64,000 nucleotides of DNA from Martelella endophytica (lineage in GTDB: Bacteria; Pseudomonadota; Alphaproteobacteria; Rhizobiales; Rhizobiaceae), in assembly GCF_000960975.1 (NCBI RefSeq), contig NZ_CP010803.1, positions 3,334,273 through 3,398,272 on the forward strand, in the 5' to 3' direction. Positions 16,336-25,697 of this stretch are shown piece after piece. Positions within the stretch are counted from its first letter, which is position 1. Every line of letters starts with the position of its first letter. The position numbers were made by a program, and so were the translations under genes. The notes below the pieces were generated by a model. It was not told where the DNA came from and did not search any database. It worked only from the letters and a program-made list of their open reading frames with translations.

Positions 16336-18357
16336 TCAATTTGCGCCACCTTCGTGGAAATGATCATAGATCAATTTCGCCATGGCCTCGGAAATGCCCT
16401 CGACGGTGGCAAGGTCGCTGAGGCCGGCGCGCGAGACGGCCTTGGCCGAACCGAAATGCTGCAGCAGCGCACGCTTGCGCGAGGGACCGATGCCGGCAAT
16501 CTCGTCGAGCGGGTTCTTCACCATTTCCTTCTTGCGCCGTGCCCGGTGCGAGCCGATCGCGAAGCGATGCGCTTCGTCGCGCAGGCGCTGGATGAAATAG
16601 AGCACCGGATCGCGCGGCGGCAGCGAAAAATCCGGCTTTCCATCCATGAAGAAACGCTCGCGTCCCGCCTCGCGGTCGGCGCCCTTGGCGATGCCGATCG
16701 CCGTCACCGCCTGGCGGATGCCGAGTTCATCGAGAATGGCGCGCACCGCCGTCATCTGCCCCTGGCCGCCATCGATGAGGATGACATCGGGCCAGGCGGG
16801 GAAGGGGGCATCGTCATCGGGCTCCGGCGCTGCGGCGTGGTCGGGGATGCCATGTTCCTTGATCAGCCGCGTGAAACGGCGGGTCATGACTTCGCGCATC
16901 ATGCCGAAATCGTCGCCAGGGGTGATCTCGGTCGATTTGATGTTGAACTTGCGATACTGCGCCTTCACGAAGCCCTCGGGCCCCGCGACCACCATGCCTC
17001 CGACGGCATTGGTGCCCATGATGTGGGAGTTGTCGTAGACCTCGATGCGGCGCGGTGGCCGGTCGAGGCCGAAGGTCTCGGCAAAGCCTGCGAGCAACCG
17101 GGACTGCGTCGCGGTTTCGGAAAGCTTGCGGCCGTGGGCCTCGCGAGCATTGGCGAGCGCATGGTCCACCACTTCGCGCTTCTCGCCACGCTTCGGCACG
17201 GAGATCGACACCTTGCGGCCGGCGCGTTCGGAGAGCGCGAGCTGCATCAGGTCCAGCTCCTCGATCTCCTCGGAGAGGAAAATATTCCGTGGAACCGGCT
17301 TGTCGTCGTAGAACTGCGCCAGGAAGGCGTTGAGGATTTCGGCGCCGGAAAGCGACGGGTCGGTCTTCGGGAAATAGGCGCGGTTACCCCAGTTCTGGCC
17401 GGTCCGGTAGAAGAACACCTGGATGCAACAGAGCCCGCCCTCATTGTGGACAGCGAAGACATCCGCTTCCTCGATGCCGGCCGGGTTCACACCCTGGTGG
17501 CCGAGAACATGCGACAGGGCCGAAAGCCGGTCGCGATAGATCGCGGCACGCTCGAAATCGAGCTCTTCGGCGGCGCTGTTCATCGCTGCGGCGAGTTCGG
17601 TGTGAACCTGCTTGCTACGGCCGGAAAGAAACGCCTTCGCCTCGTTCACCAACTCGGCATAGCCGTCAGGCGAGATCTCGCCGGTGCAGGGCCCGGAACA
17701 GCGCTTGATCTGGTAGAGCAGGCAGGGCCGCGTGCGGCTTTCATAGACGCTGTCGGTGCAGGAGCGGATCAGGAAGGCGCGCTGCATGGCGTTGATGGTG
17801 CGGCCGACGGCGCCGGCTGAGGCGAAGGGGCCGAAATAGTCTCCCTTGCGGGCGCGGGCGCCGCGATGCTTGAACAGCGCCGGCGCCTCGTGATCGCCGG
17901 TGATCAGGATATAGGGAAACGACTTGTCGTCGCGCAGAAGCACGTTGAAGCGCGGACGCAGGCGCTTGATCAGGTTCGCTTCCAGCAGCAGCGCCTCGGT
18001 TTCCGTCCGCGTGGTGACGAATTCCATATGCGCCGTCTGCGTGACCATGCGGGTGATGCGGTTCGAATGGCCGCGCCCCTGGGCGTAGTTTGTGACGCGT
18101 TTCTTCAGCGAGCGGGCCTTGCCGACATAGAGCACGTCGCCATTGGCATTGAACATGCGGTAGACGCCGGGGCTGTTCGGCAGATGCTTGACGAACTCGG
18201 CGATCAGCTCCGCGCCCTTCAGCGCGTGCTTTGCGACTTCGCCGTCATTCCAGACGATCTTCTCCGTCTCCGGCAGCGCCATGGGCGCTTCGGTGACGTC
18301 GTCATCGTTGTCGTCGTCATAAACAATGCCACCATCGAGCGGCGTCTTCTGCGTCAT
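16336..18357 (-). CDS. uvrC: UvrABC excision nuclease subunit C
   Basis: Makes the dual incisions in nucleotide excision repair. 673 residues: an alphaproteobacterial acidic N-terminal extension (about 1-50), a GIY-YIG nuclease domain ([23 protein letters not shown]), a UVR motif, the RNase H-like endonuclease domain ([20 protein letters not shown]) and C-terminal helix-hairpin-helix motifs ([17 protein letters not shown]). The Cys region [11 protein letters not shown]...[13 protein letters not shown] is intact. Its start overlaps the upstream SDR stop codon by 4 bp. Confidence 0.97.
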   Translation of the reverse strand: MTQKTPLDGGIVYDDDNDDDVTEAPMALPETEKIVWNDGEVAKHALKGAELIAEFVKHLPNSPGVYRMFNANGDVLYVGKARSLKKRVTNYAQGRGHSNRITRMVTQTAHMEFVTTRTETEALLLEANLIKRLRPRFNVLLRDDKSFPYILITGDHEAPALFKHRGARARKGDYFGPFASAGAVGRTINAMQRAFLIRSCTDSVYESRTRPCLLYQIKRCSGPCTGEISPDGYAELVNEAKAFLSGRSKQVHTELAAAMNSAAEELDFERAAIYRDRLSALSHVLGHQGVNPAGIEEADVFAVHNEGGLCCIQVFFYRTGQNWGNRAYFPKTDPSLSGAEILNAFLAQFYDDKPVPRNIFLSEEIEELDLMQLALSERAGRKVSISVPKRGEKREVVDHALANAREAHGRKLSETATQSRLLAGFAETFGLDRPPRRIEVYDNSHIMGTNAVGGMVVAGPEGFVKAQYRKFNIKSTEITPGDDFGMMREVMTRRFTRLIKEHGIPDHAAAPEPDDDAPFPAWPDVILIDGGQGQMTAVRAILDELGIRQAVTAIGIAKGADREAGRERFFMDGKPDFSLPPRDPVLYFIQRLRDEAHRFAIGSHRARRKKEMVKNPLDEIAGIGPSRKRALLQHFGSAKAVSRAGLSDLATVEGISEAMAKLIYDHFHEGGAN

Positions 18358-19151
18358 TCGTTGATACCTGTCACATCCGGCGTTTCCCAGGCAAGATGCT
18401 GGCCGCCGTCTAGCGCGATCATCTGACCCGTGATCGAGGGTGTTTCGTAGAGATAGCGAATCGTTGACCCGACTTCGCGCGGATCGGGGCCGCGCTTCAG
18501 GATAAGGCCATCGATCTGCTTTTGGAAATCCTCCTCGCTCTGGCGCGCGTTCCTAAGCGTCGGGCCCGGGCCGATCGCATTGACGCGCACTTTGGGTGCG
18601 AAGGCCTGTGCCATCGTCTGCGTCGCCGTCCAGAGCGCGCTTTTCGAAAGCGTATAGGTAAAGAAATCGGGCCTCAGCGCCCAGACACGCTGGTCGATCA
18701 TGTTGACGACAAGCCCGTTTCCCTCCACCTGCCGGGCAAAGCGGCCGGCAAGCGTTGCCGGTGCCTTGACGTGGACGGCGAAGTGCCGGTCGAAGGTGTC
18801 CATGTCGAAATCGCCGGCGCTGTCGGCATGAAACACCGAGGCGCAGTTGACGAGGAGATCGAGCGGCCCAAGCGCGGCCTGCACTCGCTCGACGAGGCCA
18901 TCGACGGCGGTGGGATCAGTGAGGTCGGCCGCGAGCGCAACTGTCCGCACGCCCGATTTCGACATTGCGGCGGCCAGCGTTTCGGCCTCCGCAAGGGATT
19001 GATTGGCATGAATTGCCACATTGAAGCCGTAATTGGCTAGGTCTTCGACGATGGATCGCCCCAGTCTTTTTGCCCCGCCGGTGACGAGTGCGGTCTTGAT
19101 CGGCCTGTTCTGCTGCATTCTCGAGTCCCAGAGATCGGTTACTTGAGCCAT
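18354..19151 (-). CDS. SDR oxidoreductase, pteridine reductase (FolM/PTR1)-like
   Basis: 265-residue short-chain dehydrogenase. The cofactor motif is [10 protein letters not shown] (the TGxxRRxG style of pteridine reductases), with NCAS and catalytic YTLSK. The usual catalytic Ser position reads NMIDQR with Asp, as in PTR1-type pteridine reductases. This points to NADPH reduction of dihydrofolate or dihydropterin-like compounds rather than a sugar SDR. The 4-bp ATGA overlap with uvrC is typical of rhizobia. The start could also be the internal ATG about 12 codons later ([15 protein letters not shown]). Confidence 0.8.
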   Translation of the reverse strand: MAQVTDLWDSRMQQNRPIKTALVTGGAKRLGRSIVEDLANYGFNVAIHANQSLAEAETLAAAMSKSGVRTVALAADLTDPTAVDGLVERVQAALGPLDLLVNCASVFHADSAGDFDMDTFDRHFAVHVKAPATLAGRFARQVEGNGLVVNMIDQRVWALRPDFFTYTLSKSALWTATQTMAQAFAPKVRVNAIGPGPTLRNARQSEEDFQKQIDGLILKRGPDPREVGSTIRYLYETPSITGQMIALDGGQHLAWETPDVTGINE

Positions 19152-19257
19152 ATAGGGTGTTTAACAATCTTTCGCCAACGGGCGGAGGCGGGTTTTGCTG
19201 ACCGGAAACGACGATAGAAGTTATAGACGCTAAGTTAACGTCTGTTGTTTTTATAAT

Positions 19258-19273
19258 TTAAATTCATCTTAAC
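19258..19273 (+). promoter_or_regulatory. CtrA box 1 (TTAA-N7-TTAAC)
   Basis: TTAA, seven bases, TTAACC: an exact match to the full CtrA recognition sequence of alphaproteobacteria. It lies about 170 bp before the porin start codon in an AT-rich region. Confidence 0.75.
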
Positions 19274-19299
19274 CAAAATATACACGCCATTATCACGAA

Positions 19300-19315
19300 T
19301 TAATCGACAGTTAAC
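19300..19315 (+). promoter_or_regulatory. CtrA box 2 (TTAA-N7-TTAAC)
   Basis: Second exact TTAA-N7-TTAAC, 42 bp downstream of the first (four helical turns), on the same strand. It overlaps an inverted repeat CGACAG-N16-CTGTCG (19305-19332). Two perfect sites at helical phasing favour genuine CtrA control of the porin. Confidence 0.8.
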
Positions 19316-19444
19316 CAGCAATTTATCTGTCGTATATATAGTATTGATAAGCAGTAACCATAGTCCTATTTCATTCCTATGCGCAATCTTGATGCGAAGA
19401 ACGCACCTCAATGCGTTTCGCTGGATATCGTTAAGGAGAATAAC

Positions 19445-20089
19445 ATGCGGAACTTGAACAAAACGCTGACGGCAGCCACCATGCTGGTGCTGGGTGCGGG
19501 CGCGGCTCAGGCCGCAGATGCAATCGTAAGCGCTCCCTATGAGCCGAGCCCGGTTACCTATGCTGCGCCGGTCAAGGTCAGCAACTGGAGCGGATTCTAC
19601 CTCGGTGGCGCCGCCAACTGGGACTGGGGTACTTTCCAGAAGGGCGATTTCGACGCCGACGGCTGGGGTGGCACGCTGTTCGGCGGCTACAACATGCAGT
19701 CCGGCTCGATCGTCTACGGCGTTGAAGCCGATCTGGCGACCTCCAATCAGCATGAATATGTCGACCCGAACCTGAAGATGGAGCAGGGTGTCAACGGCTC
19801 GCTGCGCGGCCGCATCGGTTATGCGATGGATCCGGTCATGGTCTACGGCACGGGCGGTCTTGCCGGTTCCAAGCTGCAGGCCAAGCAGGGCGGCGACAAG
19901 GACAAGCAGATGGCCTGGGGCTACACGCTCGGCGCTGGTGTCGAGGCGATGGTCACCGACAACATCTCGGCCCGCGTCGAATACCGCTACACCGACTACG
20001 GCGATCAGGACTTCAACCTGAATTCCGGCCGCTACAAGCGCGGTTTCCAGGAGAACACGGTCAAGGTCGGCCTCGGCGTCCATTTCTGA
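19445..20089 (+). CDS. Outer membrane beta-barrel protein, Omp25/RopB family
   Basis: 214-residue outer-membrane protein of the Omp25/Omp31/RopB type abundant in Rhizobiales. Signal peptide residues 1-23 end AQAAD. The segment NWSGFYLGGAANWDWG is the family hallmark, eight amphipathic strands follow, and the C-terminus is the aromatic ...KVGLGVHF ending required for barrel insertion. A strong AAGGAG ribosome site precedes ATG 19445. An upstream in-frame ATG at 19379 is not used because it would mask the signal peptide. The promoter region holds two CtrA boxes. A terminator follows at 20113. Confidence 0.92.
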   Translation: MRNLNKTLTAATMLVLGAGAAQAADAIVSAPYEPSPVTYAAPVKVSNWSGFYLGGAANWDWGTFQKGDFDADGWGGTLFGGYNMQSGSIVYGVEADLATSNQHEYVDPNLKMEQGVNGSLRGRIGYAMDPVMVYGTGGLAGSKLQAKQGGDKDKQMAWGYTLGAGVEAMVTDNISARVEYRYTDYGDQDFNLNSGRYKRGFQENTVKVGLGVHF

Positions 20090-20112
20090 TCCTGTCAGAA
20101 CAATCGATTGCG

Positions 20113-20137
20113 AAAACCCGCCCTCGTGGCGGGTTTT
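20113..20137 (+). terminator. Terminator between porin and ECF sigma gene
   Basis: Stem AAAACCCGCC/GGCGGGTTTT with loop CTCGT, flanked by A and T runs. It can terminate both the porin (+) and the convergent sigma factor gene (-). Confidence 0.88.
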
Positions 20138-20150
20138 TGCGTTGGAGCTG

Positions 20151-20666
20151 TCAGGCGTTCCCGCGCTCCGAGGCTTCTCCGACCAGGCCTTCGGCGAGAT
20201 GTCGCTTGGCGCGGTGCAGACGCGACATCACGGTTCCGAGCGGTATGGAGAGTTTCTCGGCGATGTCCTCATATCCATAGCCCTCGACATCGTGGAGCAG
20301 GACGACCTCGCGGAAGTCCGGCGCGAGCGCTTCGAGCGCGTTTATCAGCCTTGCGCGCATCAGGGCATCCGGCTGGGGTTCTCCCCAATCCTCAATGCCA
20401 TCGAGCGCCAGGAGCGGCAGGGTGTCCCGATGCCGCCGGGCGTTGGCATTGAGATGGAGCATGATGGTGTAAAGCCAGCCGCCGATATTTTCACCATGCC
20501 ACTGATGGTGCCGCTGCAGGGCCATCAGCACGGTATCCTGCAGCAGATCCTCGCCATCGCTTGCCGAACCGGCCAGTGCTGCCGCAATGCGTCGCAGCCG
20601 CGGCATTGCGGCGAGGACCTCGGCCTCGAATTGCGGATCCGGCGCCGCGCAACAAGTTTGCCGCAC
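20151..20666 (-). CDS. ECF-type RNA polymerase sigma factor
   Basis: Sigma-70 region 2 (LLQDTVLMALQRHHQW) and region 4 (DVEGYGYEDIAEKLSIPLGTVMSRLHRAKRHL) without a region 3, so an ECF sigma. I place the start at GTG 20666 (then RQTCCAAPDPQFEAEVL), giving 171 residues. An ATG at 20807 in frame would overlap the COG4315 gene by 98 bp and add a low-complexity Pro/Arg leader atypical of the family. No anti-sigma gene is adjacent. The upstream COG4315 secreted protein may be in the same transcript and under its control. Confidence 0.8.
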   Translation of the reverse strand: MRQTCCAAPDPQFEAEVLAAMPRLRRIAAALAGSASDGEDLLQDTVLMALQRHHQWHGENIGGWLYTIMLHLNANARRHRDTLPLLALDGIEDWGEPQPDALMRARLINALEALAPDFREVVLLHDVEGYGYEDIAEKLSIPLGTVMSRLHRAKRHLAEGLVGEASERGNA

Positions 20667-20709
20667 CGGACGCAGGCGGCCATGGCTGACGCCTGGACCG
20701 ACACGTGCG

Positions 20710-21090
20710 TCAGGCCGGGCGGGCGACCTGCCAGTGGCCGGCGGCGTCCTGGCCGGTCGTGTCGCCGGGCTTCTGGTCCTGAGCCCGGAAATAGAGGGGT
20801 TTGCCATTCAAAGCCCACTGTCGTTGACCATCCGTCCGCACCACAAACGTGTAATGTGCGAAGGGTTGCGCGGCTGAATTGGCGATATATGGTGGCCAAT
20901 TTGCGGCACATGGCCCGTAGCAGGCGGATACGTCCCGTGCGTCCTGGTCATAGGTGTAGAGCGTCCTGCCGTTCTGCCCGGCGAGGACGGGGCCGCTGTT
21001 GCTGCTGACGGTCTGGAAGGTATTGGTGCCCGCATGGGCCATGCCGGTGAAGGCCACGAGCACGGCTGCGGCGAGGAGGGTGGTTTTCAT
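20710..21090 (-). CDS. Secreted COG4315 repeat protein
   Basis: 126-residue exported protein with a signal peptide (residues 1-20, ending AHA) and the COG4315 motif TLYTYDQDARDVSACYGPCAANWPP (given in part; Cys pair about residues 57 and 61), then GKPLYFRAQDQKPGDTTGQ. The family (secreted repeat of unknown function, Yx[FWY]xxD) often lies beside ECF sigma and anti-sigma genes or cytochromes, as here. No lipobox is seen. Function unknown; a periplasmic or heme/redox-related role has been suggested for relatives, but nothing here proves it. Confidence 0.8.
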   Translation of the reverse strand: MKTTLLAAAVLVAFTGMAHAGTNTFQTVSSNSGPVLAGQNGRTLYTYDQDARDVSACYGPCAANWPPYIANSAAQPFAHYTFVVRTDGQRQWALNGKPLYFRAQDQKPGDTTGQDAAGHWQVARPA

Positions 21091-21226
21091 TTCGATGCTA
21101 TCCGTTCTGTTGGTATGTCGCGCTCATCGCGACACGTCACCGGATAGACACGCGAGGACCCGGTTTTATTCCCCGCCTCACGATTTTGTGTTGCCCTTTG
21201 CCGGCGAATCCTGCCAAGTCGGCGCC

Positions 21227-22354
21227 ATGGAATTCTCACCGCAACAGGATGAAGCGCTGAAGGCGGTCTCGCACTGGCTGAAGGAAGGCCGTTCGCCGGT
21301 GTTCCGGTTGTTCGGCTATGCCGGCACGGGCAAGACCACGCTTGCGCGCTATTTCGCAGAGCATGTCGATGGCGATGTGCTGTTCGCCGCCTTCACCGGC
21401 AAGGCCGCCCAGGTGCTGCGCTCGCGCGGCGCCAGCAACGCCCGCACGATCCATTCGCTCATCTACCGCCCGAAGGGCGAGGAGATGATCGAGGACGAGG
21501 AAACGGGCAAGACCTCGGTCGCGCCAATGTTCTCGATCAACCGCCAGAGCCCGCTCGCCAAGGCAAAGCTCATCATCATCGACGAATGCTCGATGGTTGA
21601 TGAGAAGCTTGGCCAGGATCTCGTCTCCTTCGGAACGCCGGTTCTGGTGCTTGGAGACCCGGGCCAGTTGCCGCCGGTCTCCGGAGGCGGCTATTTCACC
21701 AACCACGATCCGGATTTCTTGCTGACCGAAATCCATCGCCAGGCCCGCGACAATGCGATCATCGATCTGGCCATGCGGGTGCGCGAAGGCGCAGAGATAC
21801 CGCACGGCGACTATGGCGAGGCGCAGGTCATCTCCCGGCACGACGTGACGCAGGATCTGGTGCTGGGCGCCGACCAGGTGCTTGTCGGAACCAATCGCAC
21901 GCGACGGCGCTACAATCAGCGCCTCAGGGAACTGAAGGGCTTCACCCAGGCCTATCCGCAATCCGGCGACAAGCTGGTCTGCCTCAGAAACGATCCGTCG
22001 AAAGGGCTTCTCAACGGCTCGCTGTGGAAGGTGATGTCGTCGTCAAAGGAAACCGTCAAGCCGGGCATAAACCTGCTCGTCAATCCGGAAGAGGATGATC
22101 CCGACAGGGGCGCGGCACGGATCAAGCTGCTGAAGGCCGCCTTCGAAGACAGCGAGACGGAAATTCCGTGGTCAACGAAGAAGCGTTTCGATGATTTTGA
22201 CTACGGCTATGCGCTCACCGTCCACAAGGCGCAGGGTTCGCAGTGGAATAATGTGGTGCTTTTCGACGAAAGCTGGGCCTTCCGGGACACCCGGGAGCGG
22301 TGGCTTTATACCGCGATCACCCGCGCGGCTGAGCGATTGACGATCGTAAGGTGA
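21227..22354 (+). CDS. RecD-like SF1B DNA helicase/ATP-dependent exonuclease
   Basis: 375-residue ATP-dependent helicase resembling the core of RecD2. Walker A GYAGTGKTT (about residues 29-37), Walker B IIIDECSMVD, motif III GDPGQLPPV, and C-terminal UvrD_C2 motifs VHKAQGSQW and YTAITRAAERL are all present. It lacks the N-terminal domains of full RecD2 (usually over 700 residues), so it belongs to the short AAA/UvrD_C2 class found in Rhizobiales and phages. ATG 21227 (MEFSPQQDEALKAV) is the natural start although the frame opens upstream. It probably acts in DNA repair or recombination. Confidence 0.88.
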   Translation: MEFSPQQDEALKAVSHWLKEGRSPVFRLFGYAGTGKTTLARYFAEHVDGDVLFAAFTGKAAQVLRSRGASNARTIHSLIYRPKGEEMIEDEETGKTSVAPMFSINRQSPLAKAKLIIIDECSMVDEKLGQDLVSFGTPVLVLGDPGQLPPVSGGGYFTNHDPDFLLTEIHRQARDNAIIDLAMRVREGAEIPHGDYGEAQVISRHDVTQDLVLGADQVLVGTNRTRRRYNQRLRELKGFTQAYPQSGDKLVCLRNDPSKGLLNGSLWKVMSSSKETVKPGINLLVNPEEDDPDRGAARIKLLKAAFEDSETEIPWSTKKRFDDFDYGYALTVHKAQGSQWNNVVLFDESWAFRDTRERWLYTAITRAAERLTIVR

Positions 22355-22441
22355 TAGTGGTACAAAATCGCGCAAATACAGCTATTTGGTGTTATTTCTT
22401 GCCAGATAGAAACATGTTTTGAGGCAGGGAAAGGGGCGCCA

Positions 22442-23194
22442 ATGACCGCGCGGCTGTCTGTCAATCTCAATGCGGTGGCGCAATTGCGCAACCGTCGCGA
22501 CCTTCCCTGGCCGAGCGTTCGGCATCTGGGCAAGATCGCGCTCGAGGCCGGCGCCTATGGCCTTACCGTGCATCCGCGTCCTGACCAGCGGCATATCCGT
22601 TTCACCGATCTTGCGGTGATCCGAAACCTGATCGATGACGAATTCCCGCAGGCGGAATTCAACATCGAGGGCTATCCCAGCGACCATTTCATCGGGCTCT
22701 GTCTCGAGAGCGAGCCTGAGCAGGTGACGCTGGTGCCCGACAGTCCGAGCCAGTCGACGTCCGATCACGGCTGGGATTTCATTGCCGATGCCGGTGTGAT
22801 CGAGCGCGCGGTGATCCGTCTGAAGAAGCGCGATATCCGCGTTTCGCTGTTTGCCGATGGCGATGCCAGCCGCAGCCAGCTCGAAGCGGCCCGCGACAGC
22901 GGCGCGGACCGGATCGAGCTCTACACCGGCCCCTACGGCGCCTGCTACGACGATCCGAAACGCGAGGTCGAGATCGCAGCGCGGCTGGGCGAAACCGCCG
23001 CGATCGCGGCCGAACTCGGCCTTGGCGTCAATGCCGGACACGACCTGACGGTCGAGAACCTGCCGGTTCTGGCGCAGCAGATCCCGCATCTGGCCGAAGT
23101 TTCGATCGGACATGGCCTCACCGCGGATGCGCTGGAATTCGGCATGGCCGAAAGCGTGCGTCGCTTCCGGCGCGCCTGCGGTGAGACTGTCTGA
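22442..23194 (+). CDS. pdxJ: Pyridoxine 5'-phosphate synthase
   Basis: Condenses 1-deoxy-xylulose 5-phosphate with 3-amino-1-hydroxyacetone phosphate to pyridoxine 5'-phosphate in the DXP-dependent B6 route. The 250-residue TIM barrel has the classic opening [14 protein letters not shown], then [34 protein letters not shown] and [10 protein letters not shown]. Length and motifs are normal. The gene stands alone. Confidence 0.96.
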   Translation: MTARLSVNLNAVAQLRNRRDLPWPSVRHLGKIALEAGAYGLTVHPRPDQRHIRFTDLAVIRNLIDDEFPQAEFNIEGYPSDHFIGLCLESEPEQVTLVPDSPSQSTSDHGWDFIADAGVIERAVIRLKKRDIRVSLFADGDASRSQLEAARDSGADRIELYTGPYGACYDDPKREVEIAARLGETAAIAAELGLGVNAGHDLTVENLPVLAQQIPHLAEVSIGHGLTADALEFGMAESVRRFRRACGETV

Positions 23195-23210
23195 GGCGAA
23201 GGGCCCTCGT

Positions 23211-24092
23211 TCAGAAGGCCTTTGCGTTCTCTTCGAAGAACACTTCCAGCGGCTTCGGCTTGCGGCCTGTCAGCTTTTCGAAATCGTTGTTGACGATATC
23301 GAAGCGGCCCGAGCGGATATTTTCATCCGTGCTGACCATGAGATCGACCACGAAAGGCGGCAAACCCACGCCCGAAAGCGTCTCGCGGAGCGCATCCGAG
23401 GTGACGTGCCGGACCTCGAGCGGCTTGCCGGTGGAATCGTGCGCCAGTGCCGCGACCTCATCGATCGTATAGGTGGTCGGCCCAACCAGCGTATAGGTGT
23501 CCTTGCCGGATGTGTCTGAGAGCAGGGCAGCGGCGAGCGCGCGTGCGCAATCCTCATGGGCGATGTAGTTGATCCGCCCGTTGCCGGCCGCTGTCAGCCA
23601 GACGCCATGCTGGAAAGCGCTCGGCAGGCTCATGAACAGGTTTTCCTGGTACCAGGCATTGCGGAGCAGGGTGTAGTTGAGCCCGCTTGCCTTGATCGCC
23701 TGTTCGGTCCCCAGGTGATCGCCAGCAAAGCTGATGAGCGAATCCTCGGCTCCGGGCAGGGACGTGTAGACGACGTGCGTGGCACCGGCTGCCTTGGCGG
23801 CATTGACGGCGGAGGTATGCTGGGCCACGCGGTCGACTTCCGGGGCAAGGCTGTCAGTGGAGATGATGGCGACCCGGTCAGCACCGGCAAAGGCGGCCGC
23901 GAGAGTCTCAGGCGCGTCGAAATCCGCCTGGCGGACGGCAATGCCCTTTGCGGCATAGTCCGCAAGCTTGCTGACATCACGGGTGGTGGCGATGATTTCT
24001 GATGGCTTCTTGCCAGCCTGGAGCAGGAAATCGAGCGTTTCGCAGCCAAGCTTGCCGGACGCTCCGGTGACGAGGACGGTCTGGTGGTTCAT
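23211..24092 (-). CDS. NmrA/QorB-like NAD(P)H quinone oxidoreductase (SDR)
   Basis: 293-residue atypical SDR of the NmrA/QOR2 type. The Rossmann motif VTGASGKLG is at the N-terminus, and the QorB-like YTSLPGAEDS and YTLLRNAWYQEN segments follow; the usual YxxxK catalytic pair is not obvious, as in QorB. It is divergent over 141 bp from an HxlR regulator with a conserved N-terminal Cys, the arrangement of QorA/QorR-type redox- or quinone-responsive pairs. It likely reduces quinones or reactive aldehydes. ATG 24092 is preferred over 24158. Confidence 0.82.
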   Translation of the reverse strand: MNHQTVLVTGASGKLGCETLDFLLQAGKKPSEIIATTRDVSKLADYAAKGIAVRQADFDAPETLAAAFAGADRVAIISTDSLAPEVDRVAQHTSAVNAAKAAGATHVVYTSLPGAEDSLISFAGDHLGTEQAIKASGLNYTLLRNAWYQENLFMSLPSAFQHGVWLTAAGNGRINYIAHEDCARALAAALLSDTSGKDTYTLVGPTTYTIDEVAALAHDSTGKPLEVRHVTSDALRETLSGVGLPPFVVDLMVSTDENIRSGRFDIVNNDFEKLTGRKPKPLEVFFEENAKAF

Positions 24093-24233
24093 TGGGTATC
24101 CTTCTGCCGAGCGGCATGAAATTTCTAAACGTAGTCTCGAAAAGAGATCATACTTCATCTAGGAAGATTGGCGCCGCTGTAAAGAAGGGTTTATAATCTC
24201 CCCTGGTTACACAGATGTGCGCAGGAGCCAGCC

Positions 24234-24650
24234 ATGACCGACCCCTTACCCGCCTGGAACAGGGCGGAACTCGCCGGAATTCTCACGAATGGCCTGATCG
24301 AAAACTGCCCGGTCCGCGACGTGCTGAACCAGGTTTCGGGAAAATGGGCGACGCTGTTGCTGATGGCGCTTTCGGAGGGGCCGTTGCGCTTTGCCGAATT
24401 GAAGCGCTTCACGCCCGATATCTCGCAGCGCATGCTGACCAAGACGCTGCGCGATCTGCATCGTGACGGCTATATCACCCGCACCGTCTATCCGACCAAG
24501 CCGCCGAAGGTCGTCTACGCCCTGACCGAGACCGGCCGCTCCTTCCTGGATCCGTTTCAGGCGCTCGTCGCCTGGGCGCGCAACAACCACGCACAAATCC
24601 GCGCGGCGCGGCTGAGCTTTGACCGGGAGGAGGCGGAGACGCTTGCGTGA
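24234..24650 (+). CDS. HxlR family transcriptional regulator
   Basis: 138-residue winged-helix protein with the HxlR pattern [22 protein letters not shown] and [29 protein letters not shown]. Cys25 in ENCPVRD is at the position used by HypR/QorR-type members to sense disulfide or electrophile stress. It is divergent from the QorB-like gene and probably represses it and itself from the 141-bp shared region. Confidence 0.9.
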   Translation: MTDPLPAWNRAELAGILTNGLIENCPVRDVLNQVSGKWATLLLMALSEGPLRFAELKRFTPDISQRMLTKTLRDLHRDGYITRTVYPTKPPKVVYALTETGRSFLDPFQALVAWARNNHAQIRAARLSFDREEAETLA

Positions 24651-24672
24651 AGGTGGGCTGGCGAAACGAAAA

Positions 24673-24700
24673 CACCCCGGCGCAGGGGAATGCCGGGGTG
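24673..24700 (+). terminator. Hairpin after HxlR gene (CACCCCGGC unit)
   Basis: Perfect 9-bp stem CACCCCGGC/GCCGGGGTG, 22 bp after the stop codon, preceded by AAAA and followed by CTTATT. A near-identical hairpin follows the DUF4189 gene at 25299. Confidence 0.65.
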
Positions 24701-24887
24701 CTTATTCGGGGGTCACTTGAGGTATGCTATTTCAACGTCTAGCACGTTGCGATGTTCCAAATATAGTTAAGGATTTGTGAATTTCTATAGCCCGCCGATT
24801 CTGATTCGTTTTTAGGTTAACGGGCCAGTTCCCTCCGGGCCCGCGCTGTGCTTTCCTCAGAATGCGCGAAGGGGCGCGAAGGAGGGA

Positions 24888-25262
24888 ATGATGAAAGCAA
24901 CACTTGCAGCATTGATGATGGTTCTGTCGGCATCCGTCGCCTCGGCGGCCGACGACTGGAATGCGCTCGCCATCGACGACGACACCATGACTGTCGGCAT
25001 GGCGGTCGACCAGCCGTCCAAGGAGGCGGCCGAGGCGCTGGCGAAGAGCGAATGCCTCAAGGAAGGCGCCAAGGGATGTGGCACGGTGGTCTCCCGCGAG
25101 GGCGGTTGCCTGGCGCTGTCGCGCAACGCATCGGGATCGAGCCTCGGCTACGGCATGGAGGACACCATCCAGGAAACCGTTGCGGAAGCGCTGAAGCAAT
25201 GCGCAGATGGCGGAAAGTATGAAGGCTGCACCGTGCACAGCAACATGTGCGCCAGCAACTGA
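24888..25262 (+). CDS. Secreted DUF4189-type small protein
   Basis: 124-residue exported protein: signal peptide 1-21 (ending ASA), then a DUF4189-like domain with DDWNALAIDDDTMTVGMAV, a central EAAEALAKSECLKEGAKGCG and C-terminal EALKQCADGGKYEGCTV. Five or more Cys suggest periplasmic disulfides. Function of the family is unknown. A second ATG follows immediately (24891). A good GAGGGAATG ribosome site precedes it and a terminator follows at 25299. Confidence 0.8.
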   Translation: MMKATLAALMMVLSASVASAADDWNALAIDDDTMTVGMAVDQPSKEAAEALAKSECLKEGAKGCGTVVSREGGCLALSRNASGSSLGYGMEDTIQETVAEALKQCADGGKYEGCTVHSNMCASN

Positions 25263-25298
25263 GCAAATCGGCTTGGTCAGACTGAAGTCCGGATAAAG

Positions 25299-25331
25299 AA
25301 ACACCCCGGCATGGGAACTGCCGGGGTGTTT
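25299..25331 (+). terminator. Terminator after DUF4189 gene (CACCCCGGC unit)
   Basis: Stem AAACACCCCGGC/GCCGGGGTGTTT, loop ATGGGAACT. It shares its 9-bp GC core with the hairpin at 24673. Symmetric A and T flanks suggest bidirectional function. Confidence 0.8.
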
Positions 25332-25697
25332 CCGGAGGTCATCGTGAACGTAGAAACAAGAGCGAGGCGCAGAGACGTGCGTGACCCGCATCACGATGAA
25401 GGAACAAGGGGCGTAGTGCCCCGTTACGCAACAGATAGGTTCGCGCGGTCCGAATGTCAATCAACTGATTAAACTCTTTTTCGACAAATTTGCTCAGCCA
25501 TCCGGCGAGCGGTTTTTCCCGCGCTGGAAGAGAGGCCGAGGGTGACCGTTGATGGCCGCTGTGATGCTCGTCGCCCGCAGGAAACCGATCGCCTTTCTGG
25601 CGCGCGATTTAAGTTGAAAATGAATGAAGGGACCGCCGCCCGAAATTGCGAAAAATCATGGAACGATGGTTTGCGGATTTCGGGGAAGCGGAAACGC
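25332..25697. other. Intergenic stretch without recognised gene
   Basis: About 370 bp between the DUF4189 terminator and the acetyltransferase gene. An open frame on the minus strand (25469-25768) overlaps the acetyltransferase end and has a Ser/Arg-rich composition typical of a shadow. I see no RNA, repeat or coding signature. Confidence 0.5.
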
